A DNA stretch of 64,000 nt from Sphingomonas aurea (GCF_030678875.1 NZ_JAUUDS010000001.1:1149173-1213172), one strand, 5' to 3'. Positions 8,998 to 18,514 are shown, numbered from the stretch's first letter. Notes: generated by a model from the sequence alone, not told the origin. Translations and numbers: made by a program.

Positions 8998-10149
8998 CTA
9001 GCGGCTCCGCTCCTGCTGGTCGCGGATGCGCGCGATCTCGCCCTTGGCGCCGATCGTGTCGACCGTCACCGTCACCGACAGGCCCGGCACCAGCAGCTGC
9101 CGCGCGGCGGGCGTCGCCTCGATCGAGATGCGGACCGGCACGCGCTGGGTGATCTTGGTGAAGTTGCCCGTCGCGTTCTGCGGCGGCAGCAGCGAGAATT
9201 GCGCACCCGTGCCCGGCGCGACGCTCTCCACCCGCCCCCTCAGGTCGATCCCGTCGAGCGCGTCGACGGCGATCGTCGCGGGCTGACCAGGGCGCATCAG
9301 CGCCAGCTGCGTCTCCTTGAAATTGGCGGTGATATAGAGCCGGTCGAGCGGCACGATCGACATCAGCCGCGTACCCGCCTGGACATATTGGCCGACCGTC
9401 ACCGTCTTGTCGCCGATCCGCCCCGCCACCGGCGCGGTCAGCACGGTGGCGCCGACATCGACGTTCGCGGCGGCGAGCTGCGCCTGGGCCGCCTGCCCCT
9501 GCGCCTCGCCCTGACGCACCTGGCTGCGCAGCGCGGCAACGCGGCGCTGCTGCACCGCCAGCGCCGCCGCCTGCGCGCGCACCGAGTCGGCGGACTGGCG
9601 CGCGGTCGCCTCCAGCTGCGCCAGCGTCGCGCGCGTCTCCGCGCCCGACGCGGCGAGCGGGCGATAGCGCGCGACCTCGCCCGCGTCATAGGCCGCCTTG
9701 GCGCGGGCGGCGGCCAGCTGCGCGCGCGCCTGTGCGATCGTCGCATATTGCTCCTGCACCTGCGCGCGGGCGGCATCGGCCTGCGCCGCGGCGACGGCGA
9801 TCTGCGCGTCGGCCTGCGCCGCCTGGGCGCGGGCGTCGCGCGGGTCGATACGGACCAGCGGCTGGCGAGCGCGCACGTCCTGGTTCTCGCCCACCAGCAC
9901 CTCGGCGACATAGCCGGCGACGCGCGGCGACACCGTCGTCATGTCCGCCTCGACCCGCGCGTCGTTGGTTTCCTCAAGATATTTGCCGTGGCTCTGATAG
10001 CGCAGGAACCAGATCCCGCCGATCACCAGCACCGCCAGCGCCACCGCCGCCAGGATCAGCTTGGCCCGCCCGCTCAGCCTGCGCGCGGGGCGCTGCGGCT
10101 GTGCCTCCTGGCCAGCCTCGTCTTCAGGTGCGGGACGATCGTCACTCAT
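8998..10149 (-). CDS. HlyD/EmrA family membrane fusion protein
   Basis: A 383-residue periplasmic adaptor. A short charged cytoplasmic tail is followed by one membrane anchor (residues about 30-47, LILAAVALAVLVIGGIWFL), then the lipoyl half-motif YVAEVLVGENQDVRARQPLVRID, a long coiled-coil rich in Ala and Gln (about residues 100-220), the second lipoyl half (TAPVAGRIGDKTVTVGQYV) and a beta-barrel domain. This is EmrA-like order. It is the first gene of the efflux operon, so expression is probably set by the promoter in 10150-10212, where a TetR-like palindrome is found. Confidence 0.92.
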   Translation of the reverse strand: MSDDRPAPEDEAGQEAQPQRPARRLSGRAKLILAAVALAVLVIGGIWFLRYQSHGKYLEETNDARVEADMTTVSPRVAGYVAEVLVGENQDVRARQPLVRIDPRDARAQAAQADAQIAVAAAQADAARAQVQEQYATIAQARAQLAAARAKAAYDAGEVARYRPLAASGAETRATLAQLEATARQSADSVRAQAAALAVQQRRVAALRSQVRQGEAQGQAAQAQLAAANVDVGATVLTAPVAGRIGDKTVTVGQYVQAGTRLMSIVPLDRLYITANFKETQLALMRPGQPATIAVDALDGIDLRGRVESVAPGTGAQFSLLPPQNATGNFTKITQRVPVRISIEATPAARQLLVPGLSVTVTVDTIGAKGEIARIRDQQERSR

Positions 10150-10183
10150 CGGGGTCAGCCCTGTTCAAACCGGCGCCGCCATA

Positions 10184-10212
10184 GTCCGGAGCTTAACCGG
10201 ACACAATGTCCG
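10184..10212. promoter_or_regulatory. Nested palindromes upstream of the efflux operon, TetR-operator-like
   Basis: The 63 bases between the fusion-protein start and the next gene contain CGGACA-CAA-TGTCCG (10198-10212), a 15-base palindrome of the length and shape of TetR-family operators, and an overlapping GTCCGG-N7-CCGGAC (10184-10202). Position upstream of the pump operon suggests repression by the TetR protein encoded at 5389. No -35/-10 pair could be fixed with confidence. Confidence 0.5.
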
Positions 10213-11343
10213 TTATCGCGTCGCTTGCGTCGCGGTCAGCGGAACGACGCACATCAGCAGGGCCAGCAGCCAGAACGCGGTCGGCAGCCCCACGCCTTGT
10301 GCCACGACGCCGATCGCCGCCGGCCCGACCAATATGCCGGCATAGCCCATCGTCGTGATCGCCCCGATCGCCAGCGCCGGCGGCATCGCGGTCTGCGTGC
10401 CCGCCCGCCGGAACAGCACCGGCACGATGTTGGACGCGCCCAGCCCGATCAGCAGGAAACCGGCGAGCGCAACTCCCGCAATCGGCGCCGCCAGCAGCGT
10501 CGCGAACCCTGCCACCGTCACCGCGCCGCCACCGATCAGCGTGGCACGGTCGCCGATCCGCGCGGTCAGCCGGTCGCCGACCAGTCGCCCGGCGGTCATC
10601 GCGACCGCAAACAGGATATAGCCGGTGCCGCCCTGCGCCCGCGCCACCAGCCCGCGCCCCTCGATCAGCAGCGCGCTCCAGTCGAGGATCGCACCTTCGA
10701 CCAGAAAGGTGATCGCGGCGAGCGCGGCGAGCAGCAGGACGATCCCGCGCGGGCGGACGAACACCGGCCCGTCCTGCACCGCGGTCGCACGCAGCAGCCG
10801 CGGCCAGGCGATCAGCATCGCCGCCGCCATCGCCACGCCGCAGGCCAGTGTTCCCGCCCGCGCAGCGACGCCAAGTGACAGCAGGAAGGTCATGACGGTC
10901 GACCCCGCGAAGCCACCGATGCTGAACAGCGCGTGGAAGCCGGACATCAGCGGTTGCCCCGCGGCCCGCTCGACCTCGACCGCATGGACGTTCATCGCCA
11001 CGTCGAGCGATCCCAGCGCCGCGCCGAACAGCAGCAGCGCCGTGCCGAGCGTTACCGGCGTCGCCGCCACGCTCAGCAGCGGCAGGATCGCCGCCATCGC
11101 CAGCCCCGCCGCGACGATCACCGGCCGGCTGCCATAGCGCGCGCTGAGCGGGCCGGTCGCGATCATCGCGGCGACCGATCCCATCCCGATGCACAGCAGC
11201 AGCAGGCCAAGCGCGCCATCGTCCACCCCCAGCCGCTGCTTGGCGAACGGCACCAGCGGCGCCCAGCAGGCGATACCGAAGCCGGCGATCAGAAAGGCCA
11301 GCCGGGTCGCGAGCCGGGCAGCCGGGCGGTCGGCATCGTCCAT
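10213..11343 (-). CDS. MFS transporter (FucP/YbjJ-like)
   Basis: A 376-residue major facilitator protein with about 12 hydrophobic segments. The N-terminal half reads RLAFLIAGFGIACWAPLVPFAKQRLGVDDGALGLLLL, and the pattern SGFHALFSIGGFAGS in helix 5 is characteristic of the YbjJ-type carriers. The substrate is unknown. The ATG at 11343 (MDDADRPAARL) is chosen over the longer frame because the extra N-terminus is antisense to the methyltransferase gene. The stop lies directly beside the palindrome upstream of the efflux operon. The gene diverges from the methyltransferase-like gene at 11459. Confidence 0.8.
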   Translation of the reverse strand: MDDADRPAARLATRLAFLIAGFGIACWAPLVPFAKQRLGVDDGALGLLLLCIGMGSVAAMIATGPLSARYGSRPVIVAAGLAMAAILPLLSVAATPVTLGTALLLFGAALGSLDVAMNVHAVEVERAAGQPLMSGFHALFSIGGFAGSTVMTFLLSLGVAARAGTLACGVAMAAAMLIAWPRLLRATAVQDGPVFVRPRGIVLLLAALAAITFLVEGAILDWSALLIEGRGLVARAQGGTGYILFAVAMTAGRLVGDRLTARIGDRATLIGGGAVTVAGFATLLAAPIAGVALAGFLLIGLGASNIVPVLFRRAGTQTAMPPALAIGAITTMGYAGILVGPAAIGVVAQGVGLPTAFWLLALLMCVVPLTATQATR

Positions 11344-11458
11344 CGGACACTCCTGAAGATCGGGCGACTTCGCCCGTCGCAGCAGAAAGCCGTACTTGCC
11401 AAGGAGTTTCCGCCGCCGCACGATCGGGCATCCCCCGATGCGATCCGAAAGGTCGACG

Positions 11459-12250
11459 ATGAACCGCTCCGCCCTGCTCCTCCTTGCCGCCGCCCCCGCC
11501 CTGATCGCCGCCAGCGCGCCGCGCGTGCCGGCCGCCGTCGCCGCCGCGGTCGCCGCGCCGACCCGCACCGCCGCCAATGTCGCGCGCGACCGCTATCGCC
11601 ACCCGGCCGAGACGCTCGCCTTTTTTGGGGTCAAGCCGACCGACACGGTGGTCGAGGTCTGGCCGGGTGGCGGCTGGTACACCGAGATCCTCGCACCCCT
11701 GACGGCGAAGTCCGGCACATACTACGCCGCCGGCCCCTGGGCGAAGGGGCTGGACGGCGTCCGCGCGATGCAGGCCCGCGACGCTGCCACCTATGGCAAG
11801 GCGAAGCTCGCCGCCTTTCCCGCAGAGGCAGGCGCGGCGGGCGTGCCCGACGGCAGCGCCGATGTCGTCCTGACCTTTCGCAACGTCCATAACTGGCGGT
11901 TCGGCGGTGCCGACCGGGCGCGCGCGATGTTCGCCGCGATGTACCGGATGCTGAAGCCCGGCGGGACGCTCGGCGTCGTCGAGCACCGCCTGCCCGAGAA
12001 CCGCGACGCCGCCGCCGAGGAGAAGAGCGGCTATATGAAGCCGAGCAGCGTCATCGCCTTCGCCACCGCCGCCGGCTTCCGCCTCGCCGCCCGGTCGGAG
12101 GTGAACGCCAACTCTAAGGACAGCGCCGACTGGCCCGAAGGCGTCTGGACGCTGCCGCCCAGCTACGCCCTGAAGGACAAGGATCGCGCGAAGTACGCGG
12201 CGATCGGCGAGAGCGACCGGATGACGCTGAAGTTCATCAAGCCGCGGTAA
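11459..12250 (+). CDS. Exported class I SAM-methyltransferase-like protein (COG4798 type)
   Basis: A 263-residue protein. A signal peptide is evident (MNRSALLLLAAAPALIAASAP), then a Rossmann methyltransferase core with motif I as VVEVWPGGGWYTEIL (around residue 65), motif II-like ADVVLTFRNVHNW and LKPGGTLGVVEHR. It resembles COG4798 predicted methyltransferases, several of which also carry signal peptides. SAM is not expected in the periplasm, so either the protein has a different job or the leader is not cleaved. The ATG at 11459 is preferred; longer upstream starts lack a leader. It is convergent with the halogenase gene at 12298, with a hairpin between. Confidence 0.75.
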   Translation: MNRSALLLLAAAPALIAASAPRVPAAVAAAVAAPTRTAANVARDRYRHPAETLAFFGVKPTDTVVEVWPGGGWYTEILAPLTAKSGTYYAAGPWAKGLDGVRAMQARDAATYGKAKLAAFPAEAGAAGVPDGSADVVLTFRNVHNWRFGGADRARAMFAAMYRMLKPGGTLGVVEHRLPENRDAAAEEKSGYMKPSSVIAFATAAGFRLAARSEVNANSKDSADWPEGVWTLPPSYALKDKDRAKYAAIGESDRMTLKFIKPR

Positions 12251-12264
12251 TCCAGACAACTTGG

Positions 12265-12286
12265 CCTCTCCCCTTCAGGGGAGGGG
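12265..12286. terminator. Hairpin between convergent genes
   Basis: CCTCTCCCC-TTCA-GGGGAGGGG forms a GC-rich hairpin in the 47 bases between the methyltransferase and halogenase stops. The same CTCCCCTTCAGGGGAG core recurs at 32672-32774, so it is also a dispersed repeat. There is no T-tract; a bidirectional terminator role is inferred from position. Confidence 0.45.
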
Positions 12287-12297
12287 CGCATGTGCCG

Positions 12298-13800
12298 CTA
12301 CCCCGCGCGGAAATGCCGGGCGATCACGTCGCCATGCGCCGGCATCCGCTCGGCCGTTTCGGCGATCACGCGCCGCATTCCGGACAGCACCGCGCGACGC
12401 TCTGCCGCGCTGACGCCATCGGCCAGCCGATCGCGGCCGCCCGGCACCACCCCCTGCCCCAGCAGCACCGCCAGCCAGTTGGCGTCGTGGAAGATGTCGC
12501 CCGGCCGCTCCAGCAGGCGGCCGGTGCGGGCGAAGAGCTGCATCTTCTCGACGAGCGTCTCCGGCAGTTCGGTCGCGCGGCAGGCGCGCCAGAACGGCGT
12601 GTCCTCTCGCTCCGTCGCGACATAGTGGAGGATCAGGAAGTCGCGCACCGCGTCGAACTCGCGTGCGACGCGGCGGTTATATTCGTCGCGAATGCCGAGA
12701 TCGAAACCGCGATCGGGAAACCAGGCGAGCAGGTTGGTGATGCCGCTCTGGATCAGGTGCAGGCTGGTCGATTCCAGCGGCTCGAGAAAGCCCGAGGCGA
12801 GGCCCAGCGACACGACATTGCCCGACCAGGCCCGCTCCCGCCGGCCGGTGGTGAAGCGCAGCCGGCGCGGATCGCCGGCCGGCGCGGCGTCGAGATTGGC
12901 GAGCAGCACCGCCTCTGCCGCATCGTCGTCGATGAAGCGGCTGCAATAGACATGGCCATTGCCGACCCGGTGCTGGAGCGGAATGCGCCACTGCCACCCC
13001 GCGTCGCGCGCGGTCGCGCGGGTAAAGGGCGTCGGTGGTCCGGCATTCACGGTCGGGACCGCCACCGCCCGGTCGCATGGCAGCCAGCGCCGCCAATCGA
13101 GATAGGGCGTCGCCAGCGCCTCGCCGATCAGCAGCCCGCGAAAGCCGGTGCAGTCGAGGAACAGGTCGCCGCCGATCCGCCGCCCGTCTTCCAGCACCAG
13201 TTCGCGCACGAAGCCGCTCTCGGCATCCTGCGCGACGCTGCCGATCCGCCCCTCCACCCGCTCCACGCCGCGCGCCTCGGCGAAGCGGCGCAGGAAGGCC
13301 GCGTAGAGGCTGGCGTCGAAATGATAGGCATAGCCATAGGTCGCGAAGACCGATCGCGCGTCGCCCGACGGCTTGGCGAAGCGCCCGCGCGCCGCCGCCG
13401 CGTCGGCCAGCGAATAGGCGGACAGCGGCGTCGTGTCCCCCTCCGCCCGCGCGGCGAGCCACTGCTGGTGGAACGGCACCATGCCGAAATCGTCGCCGTA
13501 GCGGCCGAACGGGTGGAAGTACCGGTGGCCCTGCCGCCACCAGTCGACGAACTCGATGCCGAGCTTGAACGTACCCTTCGTCTCGCGGACGAAGCTCGCC
13601 TCATCGATACCCAGGATCGTGTTGAACGCCTGGATCGGCGGGATCGTCGCCTCGCCGACGCCGACCGTACCGATCTCCTCGGATTCGACCAGCACGATGG
13701 CGATGCCGGTGCCGCGCAGCCCCTGTGCCAGCGCCGCGGCCGCCATCCAGCCGGCGCTGCCGCCACCGGCGATCACGATGCGACGCAGCGCCTCGCTCAT
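12298..13800 (-). CDS. Flavin-dependent tryptophan-halogenase family protein 1
   Basis: A 500-residue FAD-dependent halogenase of the Trp_halogenase family. The FAD loop GGGSAGW is at 12-18, the catalytic lysine is Lys79 (GTFKLGIEF, the same number as in RebH/PrnA), and the halogenase motif WxWxIP is WQWRIP at 269-274. EPLESTS supplies the conserved Glu of the active site. All key residues are present, so the enzyme should be able to form hypohalous acid and the Lys chloramine. It is translated from an ATGA overlap with the paralogous gene upstream. Members beside TonB receptors, such as BrvH of Brevundimonas, act on indole in vitro and prefer bromide; natural substrates are unknown. Confidence 0.9.
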   Translation of the reverse strand: MSEALRRIVIAGGGSAGWMAAAALAQGLRGTGIAIVLVESEEIGTVGVGEATIPPIQAFNTILGIDEASFVRETKGTFKLGIEFVDWWRQGHRYFHPFGRYGDDFGMVPFHQQWLAARAEGDTTPLSAYSLADAAAARGRFAKPSGDARSVFATYGYAYHFDASLYAAFLRRFAEARGVERVEGRIGSVAQDAESGFVRELVLEDGRRIGGDLFLDCTGFRGLLIGEALATPYLDWRRWLPCDRAVAVPTVNAGPPTPFTRATARDAGWQWRIPLQHRVGNGHVYCSRFIDDDAAEAVLLANLDAAPAGDPRRLRFTTGRRERAWSGNVVSLGLASGFLEPLESTSLHLIQSGITNLLAWFPDRGFDLGIRDEYNRRVAREFDAVRDFLILHYVATEREDTPFWRACRATELPETLVEKMQLFARTGRLLERPGDIFHDANWLAVLLGQGVVPGGRDRLADGVSAAERRAVLSGMRRVIAETAERMPAHGDVIARHFRAG

Positions 13801-15314
13801 GCCGCCAGCGCCCGGCAGGTGCGCTCGACGAACAGGTCGTGCGCCGGCATCGACTCGGCAGCCCGGGCAAGCAGTGCGCGTCGGTCGGCGAACAGCTTCG
13901 CCAGCACCTGCGGATCGGCGGTGTCGGCGGTCGCGTCGATGCCGCGCGGCACCCGCTCCTGGCCCAGCAGGATCGCCACCCAGCTTGGCTCCTGATGCGA
14001 TTCCAGGTCGTAGAGCGGCACCCGCGCGCATGCGTCCCACGTCGCCAGCTTGTGCGCCAGCGTATCGGGCAGCGCCATCGCCCGGCACTGCCGCCACAGC
14101 GGCTCGTCGCGCGACGACAGCGCGTAATGCGCGATCAGGAAATCGCGGATCCGCTCATATTCGCCGATCGTCTGGCGGTTATACTCGGCGGCGATCGCCG
14201 GGTCTGCAGACCCCGACGGCAGCAGCTCGATCAGCCGCGCAAGCCCGGTCTGGATCAGCTGGATGCTGGTCGACTCCAGCGGCTCCATGAACCCGGCCGC
14301 CAGCCCGATGCCGATCACGTTGCGCTCCCAGAAGCGCGCGCGCCGTCCGGTCGTGAAGCGCAACGGCCGAGGATCGCCCAGCGCCTCGCCGTCCAGACCG
14401 GCGAGCAAGGTCGCCGCCGCCTCGTCGTCGGAAATCTGGCTGCTGGCATAGACCATGCCGTTGCCGGTGCGATGCTGGAGCGGGATGCGCCACTGCCATC
14501 CCGCCGCCCGTGCCGTCGCGCGGGTAAAGGGGGTCAGCCGCCCCGCCCGCCGCGATCCGACCGCCATCGCACGGTCGCAGGGCAGCCAGTGCGACCAGTC
14601 GACGAACGGCACTGCCAGCGCCTGCCCCAGCAACAGGCTGGCGAAACCGGAGCAGTCGACGAACAGGTCGCCTGTCACCTCGCGGTCGCCGTCGAGGACG
14701 AGCGTCGTGACGTCACCGCTCTCGCCGTCGCGCGTCACGCCGGCGATCCGCCCCTCGATCCGCTGCACGCCCTTGCCCTCGGCATGACGGCGCAGCAACT
14801 GCGCGTAGAGGCCGGCATCGAAGTGATAGGCGTGCTTGAAGGCAGCGGCCGGCCCCTTCATCGCCTGTGGCGGGGCGAAGCGGTCGCGACCGGCAGCGGC
14901 CCAGGCCATCGACCACGCACCGATCGGTGCGTCCAGCCCCTCGCGGCGCAGGCGCAGCCAGTGATGATGCGGTGCGACGCCGTCGATATCCGCGCCGTAA
15001 TCGCCGAAGCCGTGGAAGTGCCGGTTGCCGACCCGACCCCAGTCGACGAACTCGATGCCCAGCTTGAAACTGCCCTGGGTCGCCGCCACGAAATCGGGCT
15101 CGTGCAGGCCAAGCACGCTGTTCAGGTGCTGGATCAGCGGCACCGTCGCCTCGCCGACCCCGATCGTGCCGATCGCATCGGACTCGATCAGCGTCACCCG
15201 CGCCTGCGCCGGCGTCCGGAACCGCGCGATCAGCGCCGCCGCCATCCACCCGGCGGTGCCGCCACCGACGATGACGACATGCTGCGCGCCGGGATATTGC
15301 CGGGTCTGGTTCAT
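13797..15314 (-). CDS. Flavin-dependent tryptophan-halogenase family protein 2
   Basis: A 505-residue paralogue of the next gene. It keeps GGGTAGW (18-23), the catalytic Lys84 in GSFKLGIEFVDW, WQWRIP (273-278) and EPLESTS, so it looks active. Sequence differs through the substrate-covering region around residues 95-160, suggesting a different acceptor. It is the first of the two halogenase genes, 117 bases downstream of the TonB-dependent receptor, and its stop overlaps the start of the second by four bases. The three genes probably form one transcript starting at the LacI-type operator at 18588. A reductase to supply FADH2 is not seen nearby. Confidence 0.9.
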   Translation of the reverse strand: MNQTRQYPGAQHVVIVGGGTAGWMAAALIARFRTPAQARVTLIESDAIGTIGVGEATVPLIQHLNSVLGLHEPDFVAATQGSFKLGIEFVDWGRVGNRHFHGFGDYGADIDGVAPHHHWLRLRREGLDAPIGAWSMAWAAAGRDRFAPPQAMKGPAAAFKHAYHFDAGLYAQLLRRHAEGKGVQRIEGRIAGVTRDGESGDVTTLVLDGDREVTGDLFVDCSGFASLLLGQALAVPFVDWSHWLPCDRAMAVGSRRAGRLTPFTRATARAAGWQWRIPLQHRTGNGMVYASSQISDDEAAATLLAGLDGEALGDPRPLRFTTGRRARFWERNVIGIGLAAGFMEPLESTSIQLIQTGLARLIELLPSGSADPAIAAEYNRQTIGEYERIRDFLIAHYALSSRDEPLWRQCRAMALPDTLAHKLATWDACARVPLYDLESHQEPSWVAILLGQERVPRGIDATADTADPQVLAKLFADRRALLARAAESMPAHDLFVERTCRALAA

Positions 15315-15374
15315 CGTTCCTTCCTGCCGCACTCGCACCCGCCTAGCATCGATCGGCATGCGCCGCTCCCCTTT

Positions 15375-15401
15375 CTCCCCTCCCTGGACAAGGGAGGGGA
15401 G
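15375..15401. repeat. Hairpin between receptor and halogenase genes
   Basis: CTCCCCTCCC and GGGAGGGGAG flank a 7-base loop, a perfect 10-bp stem. No T-tract follows on either strand, so it is more likely a REP-like element or an mRNA processing/stability hairpin between receptor and halogenase cistrons than a terminator. Confidence 0.5.
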
Positions 15402-15430
15402 CGTATCGGGCAGTCGGGCGGCGAAGGATC

Positions 15431-18400
15431 CTAGAACACGCCGCGGACCAGGATGGCGATGCGCCGGTCGGTGTCGGTCCAGCTGTAGCGCGGCTTCAGG
15501 TCGGGATCGCCCACGTCCAGGAACGTGCGCGAGTTGAGCAGGTTGGTGCCCTGCACGCCAATCTTGAAGTGCTTGTCGATCGAATAGAGGATCGATGCGT
15601 CCAGCTGTCCGAAATTCTCCGACCATACCGGGAAATTCAGGTTCGCCGCCGAGGTTGTCAGCAGATAGGTCGAGCGCCAGTTATACGCCGCGCGTGCCGA
15701 AATGCCGTATTTCTCGTAGATGCCGGCGATGTTGAACGAGTATTTCGACAGGCCTTCCAGCGGCAGTTCCTTGGCCGCGTTGGTCGTCTGGTTCGCATCG
15801 AACACGTTCACCGCGGTGTTCTTGCCGCCCGACGAGTCGACATAGGTGAAGTTGCCGGTGAAACCCAACCCGCCGAGCGCACCCGGCAGCATGTCGAAGA
15901 ACTGGGTGTAGCCGACCTCGAAGCCCTTGATCGTACCCTTTGACCCGTTGGTCTGCTGGGTCAGGTCGAACGTCACGGTCTGGCCGTTGCTGGTGAACGA
16001 CTGCTGCGTCACGCCCGCGAAGATATAGTCGCGCAAGCGCTTGTAGAAACCGGCGAAGGTCAGGCTGTTCGACCTGCCGAAATACCACTCCAGGCTGGTG
16101 TCGAACTGGTCGGCCTTGGTCGGCTTCAGGTTGGGATTGCCCGAGGTGCCGGTAAAGGCGGTCCGCCGCCCGCCGACTCCGACGCCGTTGGCCACGCCGT
16201 TCGCGTCGAACGAGAAGCCCAGCTGGGTGAACGGGTTCAGCTGCGCGAAGGTCGGCCGCACCATCGCCTTGGCCGCGGCGAAGCGCAGCTGGACGTTGTC
16301 CTGCAGGAAGAAGCGCAGGTTGATGCTGGGCAGGACGTCGGTGTAGTTGCCCGACGACGACTGCTGCTGGCTGCCGATGTTGCCGCCAGCGAACGCCACC
16401 GCCTGTGCGAGCAGGGCGCAGTCCGCGGCCGTCGCCCCGCCTACGCCGACGGCGCAGTTCGGGTTGGTGATGGTCCCGACGCGCAGCGCCGAGCCCGCCG
16501 CGCTGTTCTCGGTGCGGATCACGCGAACGCCGATATTGCCGTCGAAGTGACCGGCAATCCCCTGATCCATGCCGAAGCGCAGCAGGCCATAGCCCGCATA
16601 GGTCTTCTCGGTCTGGTTGTTGATGCCGCCGCTGACATTGTCGCCGGCCGGCGCGGCCAGCGAGTAATCGTCCGACAGCGGCGTCCAGCCCCAGCCCGCC
16701 GACTGCGTGCTCTTCAGATAGCTGTACGCATTGGCCGTGCCGTTCTCGACCAGGCTGGCGGTCGGGAACCAGAAGCCGGGTCCGACCGACGGCACCTTGC
16801 CGCGGAAGAAGTTGTTGTAGCCGAAGAACCCGGATTGGGCGGGCAGGCCCGGATTCTGTAACCCGCCGGCAAACCCGGTCTGGTCGAGCGTCACCGGCGT
16901 ACCGCCGCCCCAGTACTGGGCCGAGAGCAGCGCCCAGTTATATCCGGTCTGCCGCGTGATCGCGTTGCGGTCGGTGGCCCGGCCGCCGACACGGAACGAC
17001 TTCAGGAAATCGCTGTCGGTGAAGGTGTACTCGACGTCGGCGCGCTGTGCCCACTCGTCGGCCTCGTTGTCCTCGATGTGATCCATCGCGGCAGCCCACC
17101 AGTAGAGGCTCTTGTTGGTCAGCGATCCGCCTGCCGCGGTCGGCGACAGGTTGATCGACGGATCGTCGCCGCTGAAATCGAACGCGATCGTCGTCGGCGT
17201 GCCGACCTGGGTGAAGGCGGTCATGCTGTAGACCTTGGCGGTCGACTTCACATACTGAACGTCGGCGCCGAACGCCCAGTGCTCGTCCGGCGTCCAGCGC
17301 AGGTTGAGCGAGTAATCCTGCGTCTTCTTGGTCTGCTTGCCGGAACGCGTGTCGAAATTGATGTTGCGGTTGGGCAGCACGCCCGATTCCAGCTGGTTCT
17401 GGTCACCGAACATCAGCGTCGAATTGCCGTTTGGGCTGGGCGTGTCGTAATCGCCGACTGCATATTCGATGTCCTTCGGCGTCGCCTTCGCCAGCAGCGC
17501 CTCGGCAGTGATGAGCAGCGTATCGCTCGGCTTCCACTGGAACGAGCCGTCGAACGCGGTGCGGCGCTGCTGCCAGTCGATCCGGCGAAAGCCCATGCCG
17601 GCCGGCACGTACACGGTCGAACCCGCCGCCACGCCGTCCTGCGCGCTGGTCAGGGTCGCGCGGTCATAGCGACCGGCGGTGATGCTGTCGGTGCGGTTGC
17701 CGATATTGCCGATCGAGTAGCTGAGCAGCAGGCCCACTTCACCCAGGCCGGTCTGCCACCGGCCGCTGCCCAGCACGTTGCCCGACAGGAAGCCCTTGTT
17801 GCGCAGGTCCGCATAGTTGGAATCGCCCGAGAAGGCGAAGACGTACCCGGTCGCGTCGAACGGCTTGCGGGTGCGCAGGTTGACGATGCCGCCGATGCCA
17901 CCCTCGACCAGCTCCGCCGAGGGGTTCTTGTACACGTCGACGCCCGCTAGCAGGTCGGACGACACGTCCTCGAACGACAGGCCGCGGCCGTTGTTGGCGG
18001 AGAAGACGTCGCGACCGTTCAGCTCGGAGCGGACGAAGGACAGGCCGCGGATGAACACGCCGCCGCCCTCGGCAGACAGGCGCGCAGGGTCGCGATTCTC
18101 GTTGGTCCGCTGCAGCGTGACGCCGGGAATGCGCTGGAGCGCTTCCGACACCGATCGATCGGGCAGCGCGCCGATATCCTGCGCGGTGATCGAGTCGATC
18201 ACCTGCTCGGCATTCTTCTTGCGGTCGCGCGCGCCCTGCAGCGAGGCGCGGATGCCGGTGACGATGATCTCGCCGTCGGTGTTCTGCGCGGTCGGGTTGT
18301 CGGACGGAGCCGATGTCGTCTCCTGACCCGCACCACCGGTGGTCGCGGGGATGCTCGTCTGGTCGGCAGCGGTGTTCTCGACCGGCGTCTGCTGCGCGAA

Positions 18401-18514
18401 GGCGGGCGCACTCAGCGCCAGCGCCGCCAGCACGGCGATCGAGGCGCCGGCGCGCAGCGCGGTTAGCGGCCGACGATCCCGGACGATCATCGACGAATAG
18501 GACGAATCGCTCAT
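15431..18514 (-). CDS. TonB-dependent receptor (Caulobacter/Xanthomonas type)
   Basis: A 1027-residue outer membrane receptor. The ATG at 18514 has a good ribosome site (GAGAGGGGAAC); the leader ends near SAPAFAQQ. A TonB box lies in DGEIIVTGIRASL, followed by the plug domain (AEQVIDSITAQDIGALPDRSVSEALQRIPGV) and a 22-strand barrel ending in the aromatic residue of LVRGVF. The length and the RDRKKNAEQVID region match the TIGR01782 group that takes up plant oligosaccharides in Caulobacter and Xanthomonas. It heads the operon with two halogenases. A perfect LacI-type palindrome 74 bases upstream suggests sugar-induced expression. Confidence 0.93.
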   Translation of the reverse strand: MSDSSYSSMIVRDRRPLTALRAGASIAVLAALALSAPAFAQQTPVENTAADQTSIPATTGGAGQETTSAPSDNPTAQNTDGEIIVTGIRASLQGARDRKKNAEQVIDSITAQDIGALPDRSVSEALQRIPGVTLQRTNENRDPARLSAEGGGVFIRGLSFVRSELNGRDVFSANNGRGLSFEDVSSDLLAGVDVYKNPSAELVEGGIGGIVNLRTRKPFDATGYVFAFSGDSNYADLRNKGFLSGNVLGSGRWQTGLGEVGLLLSYSIGNIGNRTDSITAGRYDRATLTSAQDGVAAGSTVYVPAGMGFRRIDWQQRRTAFDGSFQWKPSDTLLITAEALLAKATPKDIEYAVGDYDTPSPNGNSTLMFGDQNQLESGVLPNRNINFDTRSGKQTKKTQDYSLNLRWTPDEHWAFGADVQYVKSTAKVYSMTAFTQVGTPTTIAFDFSGDDPSINLSPTAAGGSLTNKSLYWWAAAMDHIEDNEADEWAQRADVEYTFTDSDFLKSFRVGGRATDRNAITRQTGYNWALLSAQYWGGGTPVTLDQTGFAGGLQNPGLPAQSGFFGYNNFFRGKVPSVGPGFWFPTASLVENGTANAYSYLKSTQSAGWGWTPLSDDYSLAAPAGDNVSGGINNQTEKTYAGYGLLRFGMDQGIAGHFDGNIGVRVIRTENSAAGSALRVGTITNPNCAVGVGGATAADCALLAQAVAFAGGNIGSQQQSSSGNYTDVLPSINLRFFLQDNVQLRFAAAKAMVRPTFAQLNPFTQLGFSFDANGVANGVGVGGRRTAFTGTSGNPNLKPTKADQFDTSLEWYFGRSNSLTFAGFYKRLRDYIFAGVTQQSFTSNGQTVTFDLTQQTNGSKGTIKGFEVGYTQFFDMLPGALGGLGFTGNFTYVDSSGGKNTAVNVFDANQTTNAAKELPLEGLSKYSFNIAGIYEKYGISARAAYNWRSTYLLTTSAANLNFPVWSENFGQLDASILYSIDKHFKIGVQGTNLLNSRTFLDVGDPDLKPRYSWTDTDRRIAILVRGVF

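Noticed and set aside
10193..12259. 688-residue minus-strand frame across the MFS and methyltransferase genes
   Set aside because: It covers parts of two well-supported genes and has no recognisable domain.
15375..15401. Rho-independent terminator between the TonB receptor and the halogenases
   Set aside because: The hairpin lacks a T-tract on the minus strand, and the downstream genes have no promoter of their own that I can see.
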